From: Flavobacterium amniphilum | GTDB taxonomy: Bacteria > Bacteroidota > Bacteroidia > Flavobacteriales > Flavobacteriaceae | Assembly (NCBI RefSeq): GCF_023634845.1 | Contig: NZ_JAMLJL010000011.1 | Coordinates: 62,001-126,000, forward strand | Reading direction: 5' to 3' | Length of the DNA stretch: 64,000 nt | Part shown: piece by piece, positions 25,506 to 32,475 of the stretch | Position numbering within the stretch: the first letter of the stretch is position 1 | Layout of the letters: each line of letters starts with the position of its first letter | The notes under the pieces: model-generated | Database searches by the model: none | Told to the model about the DNA's origin: nothing | What the model saw: only the letters and a program-made list of their open reading frames with translations | Program-made: the position numbers and the translations under genes

Positions 25506-26756
25506 ATGAGAATTTTTAAATTTGGAGGAGCTTCTGTGAGAGATGCTGCCGGTGTGAAAAACGTTTTTGACGTTCTGCAAAAAGTAGGTTATGAGGAAGT
25601 ATTATTAGTAGTTTCCGCAATGGGAAAAACTACGAATGCTTTGGAAGTAGTGATAAAGAACTATTTCGAGAAGTCTTCCCAGTTGAATGCATCGGTTCAG
25701 GAAATAAAGAAGTACCATAACCAGATTCTCCTTGATTTGTTTGAAGAAGAACACGAGGTTTTCCTTGATGTGCGTGACCATTTTGCTGACCTGGAGTATT
25801 TCTTACGCAGTAACAAATCGCCAAATTACAACTTCGTATATGATCAGATTGTGAGTTACGGGGAGATTATTTCCACTACCATCGTGAGTCACTACATGAG
25901 TTCGCAGGGAATTAAATCCGAGTGGATTGATGTGCGCAATTATATTAAAACCGATAATACATACCGTGATGCCAATGTGAACTGGGATACTACCCAAAAA
26001 GCCATTGCCAAGATCGCTAAAAAGAAATCGTTGTTTGTGACCCAGGGATTTGTAGGTGCTGATGAAAACGGATTTACGACTACTTTGGGTCGTGAAGGTT
26101 CAGATTATACCGCGGCTATTTTTGCTTATTGTTTAAATGTTGAAAGCGTAACGATCTGGAAAGACGTTCCCGGAGTTATGAATGCCGATCCGCGTTATTT
26201 TGAAAACGCTACCCTTTTAAACCAGATTTCATACCGTGAAGCCATCGAGCTAGCTTTCTACGGTGCTAGTGTAATCCATCCGAAGACGTTACAGCCATTA
26301 CAGCGAAAAGAGATTCCTTTGTATGTGAAATCCTTTATTAATCCTTTATTGCCAGGAACGAGTGTTTCAAAGGGCGAAGATTTAGAGCCGAAATTGCCTT
26401 GTTTTATCGTGAAGAAAGACCAGTTGCTGATTTCATTGTCATCTATTGATTTTTCATTTATTATGGAAGAGAACATTAGTGAAATTTTCGGATTGCTTCA
26501 CCAGCACAAAATCAGAGTAAGTTTAATCCAAAATTCGGCTATCAGTTTCTCTGTTTGTGTGGAAGATAAATTCGGAAACTTTAAAGAATTGCATAAAACG
26601 CTCGCGAAGAAATTCAAAGTATCTTACAATGAAAACGTTTCGTTATATACCATCCGTCATTTTGATGATAAAGCCATGAAAATGGTGGAACAGAACAAAA
26701 CAGTTTTATTACGTCAGATGAGCCGTGAAACACTTCAGGTGGTAACGAAAGAATAA
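25506..26756 (+). CDS. Aspartate kinase (monofunctional)
   Basis: A 416-residue aspartokinase catalysing the first step from aspartate to lysine, threonine and methionine. The N-terminal kinase domain starts MRIFKFGGASVRDAAGVKN (KFGGASV motif at 5-11). It includes GFVGADENGFTTTLGREGSD and TIWKDVPGVMNADPRYF, then SYREAIELAFYGASVIHPKT. The C-terminal about 120 residues form an ACT-like region, suggesting feedback control by an amino acid. There is no fused homoserine dehydrogenase. It follows the acetyltransferase after 68 bp. That gap contains an unusually GC-rich patch near 25472-25490 but no clear promoter. Confidence 0.95.
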   Translation: MRIFKFGGASVRDAAGVKNVFDVLQKVGYEEVLLVVSAMGKTTNALEVVIKNYFEKSSQLNASVQEIKKYHNQILLDLFEEEHEVFLDVRDHFADLEYFLRSNKSPNYNFVYDQIVSYGEIISTTIVSHYMSSQGIKSEWIDVRNYIKTDNTYRDANVNWDTTQKAIAKIAKKKSLFVTQGFVGADENGFTTTLGREGSDYTAAIFAYCLNVESVTIWKDVPGVMNADPRYFENATLLNQISYREAIELAFYGASVIHPKTLQPLQRKEIPLYVKSFINPLLPGTSVSKGEDLEPKLPCFIVKKDQLLISLSSIDFSFIMEENISEIFGLLHQHKIRVSLIQNSAISFSVCVEDKFGNFKELHKTLAKKFKVSYNENVSLYTIRHFDDKAMKMVEQNKTVLLRQMSRETLQVVTKE

Positions 26757-26863
26757 ATAATCGATTAACGGTTTATTTAGTCGGTAATTAGCCGGTAAAA
26801 ATGAATTTTTGGCATATTTTTAGTAGTAATTTTATAATGTAAAACATTTAAAAACAGATTATT

Positions 26864-27490
26864 ATGAAAAAAATACTGACATTAAGATTGTTTTTAACTG
26901 GATTTTTGTTAATCCAAGTTGCTGTTTTTGCACAGAATGAAAAAGTAAAAATTTTTCAGAGCAAATCGGATGATGCCTGTTTAATTGTATTTCCGAACAG
27001 CCCGGAACCTTTAATGGTTATGACCAGCAGTACCGGTGGTTGTACCGTAGTGAAAACCATGGCGGCAGATGATTGGACCGAAATGTCGAGTTCCACAGTT
27101 GTTACCACTTGTGTTGCAGAGCCAAAACCGGTAGCTGAAGCTGTTACCAGAGGAGTGAAATCACCAAGAGATGCTGCATCCGGTTTGGCTACAGGAAAAA
27201 GACAGCATAAGCCTATTATGTTGAGTAGTCTTACATTGGATGCTTTGGATCCTGATTCAGACGGTGACGGTATTGAAGTTTATTCTTTTTCATGGGGTAT
27301 GTCGAATGCGGGAGCGATGAGTTCCGGTGCATCCGCTTCCAACGGAAAAAAAGCCGGATATAATGTGAAAGAGAATGTGAAAAGAACAGTGTCTCCAGGT
27401 GGTGGCTGCTGTAGTGACGGTGTTTGTACCGTAACTGTTTCCGTTGATAAGAAGCATACAAAATCAGGACATGTGACATTGCTGAAATAA
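26864..27490 (+). CDS. Secreted protein with CC-x-x-G-x-C motif, paralogue 1
   Basis: A 208-residue exported protein with signal peptide (MKKILTLRLFLTGFLLIQVA...FAQ). I do not recognise a family. It shares several segments with the gene at 27636: KPIMLSSLTLDAL, FSWGMSNAGAMSS and the C-terminal GGGCCSDGVCTVTVSVDKKH ending in HVTLLK. It is richer in Gly/Ser and has a longer middle (residues about 95-125, basic with RGVKSPRDAASG). The CC-x-x-G-x-C cluster suggests a disulfide or metal site. A weak -7 box TATTTTTA lies at 26815-26822, and a small hairpin follows the stop. Confidence 0.7.
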   Translation: MKKILTLRLFLTGFLLIQVAVFAQNEKVKIFQSKSDDACLIVFPNSPEPLMVMTSSTGGCTVVKTMAADDWTEMSSSTVVTTCVAEPKPVAEAVTRGVKSPRDAASGLATGKRQHKPIMLSSLTLDALDPDSDGDGIEVYSFSWGMSNAGAMSSGASASNGKKAGYNVKENVKRTVSPGGGCCSDGVCTVTVSVDKKHTKSGHVTLLK

Positions 27491-27512
27491 AAACACAAAT
27501 CCGGTTGTGTTT
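27491..27512 (+). terminator. Hairpin after paralogue 1
   Basis: AAACACAA (27491-27498) pairs perfectly with TTGTGTTT (27505-27512) around a 6-nt loop, directly at the stop codon of the upstream gene. The U-tract is short, so it may be a weak terminator or attenuator. Confidence 0.55.
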
Positions 27513-27635
27513 CAATCCATCAGAGGATGAATGCACCGTTGAATACTTGTATTTTGTAGAATAACCAATTGATTTTGAGTTTTTTACTTTAAAATTCCTT
27601 ATATTTAATTCGCTTAAATATTTACCAGAGGATTT

Positions 27636-28193
27636 ATGAGAACAAAATTCAGATTCTATTGGTTATTTTTTTTCATCCTGTTGGGCTGTTTTGACTGTTT
27701 TTCACAAGTTAATGATCGGAGTATCAGGATTTTTGAGAAGAAGAAAGTAGAAAATCCGGTAGATGCTTCCTCTTGGAATGACCATCTTTTGGTTTTTCCG
27801 TCTCCTGATTCTTATTTGATGGTAGAAATTAATGACCAGAAGTCCTGGATTGTTGATGTGGTCAATTGGAATGAATGGGTTGAATTGCCGGAAAACACGC
27901 TGGTGATGATACAACCGGTTGCCATAGGCCGCAGATCGGAAGTTATTCCGCTTCATAAAAGGGATTATAAGCCTTTCCTGCTTTCCAGTTTTACATTGAA
28001 TTCTTTTGCCAAAGAAGATTTTGAATCCAATATGTTTTCACTTTCCTGGGGTATTGCGGAAAACGGCGTCATCAGTGCGCAGACATCCAAAAAAATCATT
28101 TCCAATAATTGCTGTACCAACGGAACCTGTTCGTTGATTATTTCCTTCAATAAGAAGAATTCCAAAATTGAGCACATTACACTTCCCAATTGA
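27636..28193 (+). CDS. Secreted protein with CC-x-x-G-x-C motif, paralogue 2
   Basis: A 185-residue exported protein; the N-terminus FYWLFFFILLGCFDCFSQ is a signal sequence. It is a diverged relative of the preceding gene. KPFLLSSFTLNSF matches KPIMLSSLTLDAL, FSLSWGIAENGVISA matches FSWGMSNAGAMSS, and NNCCTNGTCSLIISFNKKN ending HITLPN matches the other C-terminus. The N-terminal half (HLLVFPSPDSYLMVEINDQ) also aligns with CLIVFPNSPEPLMVMTSS. Function is unknown. It is followed after 62 bp by the large outer-membrane protein on the same strand, which has its own -7 box. Confidence 0.7.
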   Translation: MRTKFRFYWLFFFILLGCFDCFSQVNDRSIRIFEKKKVENPVDASSWNDHLLVFPSPDSYLMVEINDQKSWIVDVVNWNEWVELPENTLVMIQPVAIGRRSEVIPLHKRDYKPFLLSSFTLNSFAKEDFESNMFSLSWGIAENGVISAQTSKKIISNNCCTNGTCSLIISFNKKNSKIEHITLPN

Positions 28194-28225
28194 ATTTGGT
28201 AATAGCTTTTTTGGCTTAATTACAA

Positions 28226-28233
28226 TATCTTTG
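28226..28233 (+). promoter_or_regulatory. Candidate promoter -7 box of the outer-membrane protein gene
   Basis: TATCTTTG fully matches TAnnTTTG, 22 bp before the ATG at 28256. No TTG occurs at the usual -33 distance. Confidence 0.45.
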
Positions 28234-28255
28234 GAACTTTTGAGTTTTTTTTAAT

Positions 28256-31200
28256 ATGGCTAAAAGTCAGGCTTTTTACGTAGTTTTTCTTTTTTTTCTA
28301 GTATCGCTGAATGTATTGGCACAAGAAACTCCGTACCATTTAAAAAAAATCCCGGTTACAAAAGACACCATCCGTATTGACAGTGTGAGTATCAATCAAA
28401 GTTTTTTTAAAGTACTTGATTCCAAAGGTGAAGTTATAGATACTGCTTTTTATAAGGTTGATTTCAAAAAAGCGGTTTTGGTTTTTAAAAGTGACTATGA
28501 AAGCAAAGATACTTTAACCGTCCGTTATCTTAAGTTTCCTGAATTCCTTACTAAAGAATATACAATTTATGATAAAAGCAGGGTTGTAAGTAACGATAAA
28601 GGACTGACTTCATTGTACAAAGTGTCGAACGCATCCGTGCGGAAAAATGCTCCGTTTGAAGGCTTGAATACTTCGGGGAGCATTACCAGGGGAATTACTA
28701 TCGGTAACAACCAGAATGCTTCGGTAAATTCTAACCTGGACTTGCAGATAACCGGGAAACTCTCTGATAAAGTAAGTTTGAGAGCTTCCATCCAGGATAG
28801 TAATATTCCGTTACAGGAAGGAGGTTATTCCCAGCGGTTAGATGAATTTGACCAGATTTTTATTGAACTTTTTTCGGATAAGTGGAATATCCGGGCCGGG
28901 GATTTGTTTTTGGAAAACAGAAAATCAAAGTTCCTGAATTTCAATAAAAAAGTGCAGGGTCTGGCGACACATTTTACTTTTGGGACACCTGAAAAGAAAA
29001 CTGAGGTATATGCATCGGGCGCATTGGTGCGCGGGCAATATGCAAAGAGTACTTTTACCGGTCAGGAAGGGAATCAAGGACCTTATAAGTTAAAAGGACC
29101 GAACGGTGAATTGTACATTCTTGTTATTTCCGGTTCTGAGCGGGTTTATGTAAACGGAATACTGCTCAAGCGTGGGGAAAACAATGACTATATCATTGAC
29201 TACAATGCCGGGGAAGTCATTTTTACTTCGCTTTTTCCGATTACTTCGGAAATGCGTATTTCGATAGAGTATCAGTATTCCGACCGCAATTATACCCGTT
29301 TTGTGACCTATGCCGGTGTTAATCATGAGCAGGAAAAGTGGAGCCTTTCCGGTTATCTTTATTCGGAGAATGATGTGAAAAACCAACCCGTACAGCAAAA
29401 TCTTTCGGAAGAGCAGGTTGCTGTTTTAGCCGATGCCGGCGATGATCCCAATCAGATGACTGCGCCTTCAGCTGTTGAAGAATCCTATTCGGAGAATAAA
29501 ATCCTGTATAAAAAAGTGATTATAGATGCTGTTGAGGTTTTTGAATATTCCACAAATCCCAATGACGTTTTGTATAATGTAAAATTCAGTCTGGTAGGGA
29601 ATAATTTGGGGAATTACAGACAAAAAAGTACCATCACAAACGGACGTGTATTTGAGTATGTGTCGCCTATAGGAGGTGTTCCGCAAGGAAATTATGAGTC
29701 GTTTATCCGTTTGGTTGCACCTACAAAAATACAATTGGCTACTCTGCTGGGAAAATATAATCCCAGTGAAAAAACCACTGCCGATTTTGAGTTGGCCGTA
29801 AGCAACAACGATAAAAATCTATTCTCAGGAATTGATGATGGGGATAATCACGGTTTAGCCGGGAAGATTAATTTCAGACAGCGTTTGTGGACTAAAAAGT
29901 GGATAATAGACGGTTTTGGGAATTACCAGTTAATTCAGAAGAATTTTAAAAGTATTGAACGTTTGTTTTCGATTGAGTTTGATCGGGACTGGAATTTATC
30001 GAATCCTACGGGGAATCAATTATTAGCCGTTACCGGATTGCAATTTGCATTGGGTAACCAGTCCAATTGGAAGTATCAGTTGGAAGTGCTGGATTTCTCC
30101 GAGAGCTTTTCAGGAAAAAGAAATGTGATTTCCGGGTTTTACAAGACTGGTAACTGGATTGTTACGAATGATGGGAGTTGGATGAAAAGTGACAGCAATT
30201 TGGCTACCTCTGATTTTTTACGGAATCAAACCCTCACAAAATTGCATCATAAAAAGAACTGGATAGGCGGGAGTATTCGTTTGGAAGACAATCAGGAGAA
30301 AGATAAAGTAACGAACCAATTATCTGCTTTAAGCCAGAAGTTCACCGAGATGGGTGCTTTTATTGGCCGTGGAGATTCGACTAAGGTATATGTGGAATTG
30401 GGTTATCTTAACCGTGTAAATGACAGTTTGCAATCAGGCCAACTGGAACGGGTGAATACCTCCCGGTCGTATTATATCAAATCAAAGTTAATCCAGACCG
30501 ATAAAAGCGATTTGTCGGTTTTTGTCAACTACCGTAATTTGAAATTCAAGGATGGCAGGGATGATGAACCTTCGCTGAATTCCAGAATTTTGTACAATGA
30601 CCGTTATTTTAACCAAATGGTGCAGCTTACCGCGGCGTATGAAACCACTTCCGGAACATTGCCACAGCAGGAATTTACTTTCTTGGAGGTTGAGCCTGGA
30701 CGCGGTATTTATGCCTGGAACGATTACAACAATAACGGGATTCAGGAAATACAGGAATTTGAAGTGGCGCTTTTCCCGGATCAGGCCAAGTATGTGAAAG
30801 TCTTTTTGCCAAATCAGATTTTTGTGAAAACCCACCAGAATAAATTTTCCCAATCGATTACTTTGAATCCTGTTGTGTGGCAAAATAAGAGCGGATTAAA
30901 AAAAATTGCCTCCTTTTTTTACAATCAGACTTCTTATTTGATTGAAAGAAAAATAAAACGTGACGAAGCTAATTTCGATTTGAACCCGTTTGCTAAAAGC
31001 GGCGATGATTTATTAGGGTTGAATTCAAGTTTCCGGAACAGTTTGTTTTACAACCGCGGTAAGCAAAAGCATTCGGTGACCTATACTTTTATTACCAATG
31101 AGTTGCGTTCGCTGCAAAGTTCTGGCGTGCAGGAAGTGGAAAATAAATCCCATCAGTTGCAATATTTGCATTTGTACCGGAAAACATGGTTGTTTTCTGT

Positions 31201-31663
31201 GTCCGGAAAGAGTTCGGAAAGTTCCAACACTTCAGAAAATTATGCTTCCAGAAATTTCAGTATCAGCGGTAAGCAATTTGAGCCGAAGATTTCGTATCTG
31301 TTTAATAAAAATGCCAGCCTGGATGTATTTTATGAATTCCAGGACAAGGAAAATAAAATCAACGGACAGGAATCGCTGCAACAAAATAAGTTTGGCTTAT
31401 CGTTTAATCTTGCGAGTGAAAAGAAAATAACCCTTAACGGAGAATTTTCTTTGGTAAGCAATAAATTTTCCGGAAGTGAATTTTCGCCTGTTGGATTTCA
31501 AATGCTGGAAGGACTTCAGGCCGGTAAAAACAGTACCTGGCGTTTACTACTCCAAAAAAACCTGACCCAGTTTTTAGATATCAATGTGAATTACCAAGGA
31601 AGGAAAAGTGAAGGAATTAATGTGATTCATACAGGTAATATTCAGTTAAGAGCCTATTTTTAA
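28256..31663 (+). CDS. Large predicted outer-membrane beta-barrel protein, uncharacterised
   Basis: A 1135-residue exported protein with signal peptide MAKSQAFYVVFLFFLVSLNV...AQ. A conserved block at residues about 135-235 reads GSITRGITIGNNQNASVNSN, DLQITGKLSDKVSLRASIQD and RAGDLFLENRKSKFLNFNKK. A second block at about 275-340 contains GPNGELYILVISGSERVYVN and YIIDYNAGEVIFTSLFPIT. From about 340 to the end, alternating polar/aromatic strands and turns dominate, ending in an aromatic residue (QLRAYF), as expected for an outer-membrane beta-barrel. No TonB plug or T9SS sorting domain was seen. The family is known to me only as an uncharacterised Bacteroidota protein. The tandem CC-motif paralogues lie immediately upstream. 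Confidence 0.75.
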   Translation: MAKSQAFYVVFLFFLVSLNVLAQETPYHLKKIPVTKDTIRIDSVSINQSFFKVLDSKGEVIDTAFYKVDFKKAVLVFKSDYESKDTLTVRYLKFPEFLTKEYTIYDKSRVVSNDKGLTSLYKVSNASVRKNAPFEGLNTSGSITRGITIGNNQNASVNSNLDLQITGKLSDKVSLRASIQDSNIPLQEGGYSQRLDEFDQIFIELFSDKWNIRAGDLFLENRKSKFLNFNKKVQGLATHFTFGTPEKKTEVYASGALVRGQYAKSTFTGQEGNQGPYKLKGPNGELYILVISGSERVYVNGILLKRGENNDYIIDYNAGEVIFTSLFPITSEMRISIEYQYSDRNYTRFVTYAGVNHEQEKWSLSGYLYSENDVKNQPVQQNLSEEQVAVLADAGDDPNQMTAPSAVEESYSENKILYKKVIIDAVEVFEYSTNPNDVLYNVKFSLVGNNLGNYRQKSTITNGRVFEYVSPIGGVPQGNYESFIRLVAPTKIQLATLLGKYNPSEKTTADFELAVSNNDKNLFSGIDDGDNHGLAGKINFRQRLWTKKWIIDGFGNYQLIQKNFKSIERLFSIEFDRDWNLSNPTGNQLLAVTGLQFALGNQSNWKYQLEVLDFSESFSGKRNVISGFYKTGNWIVTNDGSWMKSDSNLATSDFLRNQTLTKLHHKKNWIGGSIRLEDNQEKDKVTNQLSALSQKFTEMGAFIGRGDSTKVYVELGYLNRVNDSLQSGQLERVNTSRSYYIKSKLIQTDKSDLSVFVNYRNLKFKDGRDDEPSLNSRILYNDRYFNQMVQLTAAYETTSGTLPQQEFTFLEVEPGRGIYAWNDYNNNGIQEIQEFEVALFPDQAKYVKVFLPNQIFVKTHQNKFSQSITLNPVVWQNKSGLKKIASFFYNQTSYLIERKIKRDEANFDLNPFAKSGDDLLGLNSSFRNSLFYNRGKQKHSVTYTFITNELRSLQSSGVQEVENKSHQLQYLHLYRKTWLFSVSGKSSESSNTSENYASRNFSISGKQFEPKISYLFNKNASLDVFYEFQDKENKINGQESLQQNKFGLSFNLASEKKITLNGEFSLVSNKFSGSEFSPVGFQMLEGLQAGKNSTWRLLLQKNLTQFLDINVNYQGRKSEGINVIHTGNIQLRAYF

Positions 31664-31727
31664 TTTATAAATGCAGATTGTAAAAAATTTAGTATTTTTA
31701 GTATGTTAACATTTAAACAATCTGAAA

Positions 31728-32396
31728 ATGAAAAAGTTACTTGTATTGTGTTTCGTGTTTATTTTCTCAAACACATTCTTTGCCCAGGAAACTACTGCTG
31801 AAAAGAAAACAAAAGCAGAGATAGAAAAAGCCGAAAAAGCCAAAGCTGCAAAAGAGAAGCGTGAAAAAGCAAAAGCGGCCAAGGCTAAAAAAGAATTAGC
31901 CGATGCCAAAAAAGAAAAGGCAGCAGCTACAAAAGAAAAGGCGGAAGCGAAGAAAGAAAAAGCAGCGGCAACAAAAGAGAAAGCTGATGCAACCAAAGCA
32001 AAGGCGAAAGAAACTGCTGCCAAAAAAGAGAAAGAAGTTAAAACAAAAGCGAATAGTGCTTCTGAAACAGGTAAGACAAAATCTACAGCAGGTAAAGCAA
32101 AAGCAACTGCCAATAAAGCCGATGCAAAAGTCAAAGACGAATCAGATAAGGCAAAAGCCAAAGCAAAAACGACCAAAGCAGAAGCAAGTGATAAAGTAGC
32201 AAAAACCAAAACTACTGCTAAAAAAGCGGTAGCCAAAAAAGAAAGAGAGACGACCGAGAAAGCCAATCCGAACACTACTGATAAAGTAATCGGGAAATAC
32301 AAAGAAAGAAAAGTGTTTGAAGGACCGAGAGGCGGTAAATATTACATCAATAAAAACGGAAACAAGACGTATATTGATGATGATCAGTTAGAATAA
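31728..32396 (+). CDS. Secreted Lys/Ala-rich protein with C-terminal GPRGGKYY module
   Basis: A 222-residue protein. A signal peptide (MKKLLVLCFVFIFSNTFFAQ) is followed by about 155 residues of nearly pure Lys, Ala, Glu and Thr. These make imperfect repeats such as KAKAAKEKREKAKAAK and AAATKEKAEAKKEKAAATKE, likely a long charged helix. The last about 35 residues form a separate module, FEGPRGGKYYINKNGNKTYI, resembling the PBCV-type basic adaptor domain (GPRGGKYY followed by a G-K-K-Y-I pattern). It could bind an anionic surface polymer or DNA outside the cytoplasm; that is inference. The promoter region has an inverted repeat CAGATTGT (31674-31681)/ACAATCTG (31717-31724) flanking a TATTTTTA box. 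A shared bidirectional terminator follows. Confidence 0.75.
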   Translation: MKKLLVLCFVFIFSNTFFAQETTAEKKTKAEIEKAEKAKAAKEKREKAKAAKAKKELADAKKEKAAATKEKAEAKKEKAAATKEKADATKAKAKETAAKKEKEVKTKANSASETGKTKSTAGKAKATANKADAKVKDESDKAKAKAKTTKAEASDKVAKTKTTAKKAVAKKERETTEKANPNTTDKVIGKYKERKVFEGPRGGKYYINKNGNKTYIDDDQLE

Positions 32397-32414
32397 TTCC
32401 AATACAGCAAACAA

Positions 32415-32446
32415 TAAAAAAGCCCAGGTTTATCCCGGGCTTTTTT
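32415..32446. terminator. Bidirectional terminator at the end of the sus operon
   Basis: AAAAAAGCCCAGG pairs with CCCGGGCTTTTTT around a short loop, with A and T runs on both sides. It separates the Lys/Ala-rich gene (plus) from the last gene of the susCDE-amylase operon (minus). Confidence 0.85.
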
Positions 32447-32475
32447 GATTTAACAAATTTAACTATTTCAAACAA

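Noticed and set aside
31780-32290. Repetitive DNA that might be read as a repeat array
   Set aside because: The periodicity follows codons for Lys, Ala and Glu in a single open frame; there are no regular spacers, so it is not a CRISPR or minisatellite array.
31706-32302. 198-codon minus-strand frame
   Set aside because: It mirrors the Lys/Ala-rich gene; the Ala/Phe/Ser/Leu repeats are a by-product of the biased codons on the other strand.
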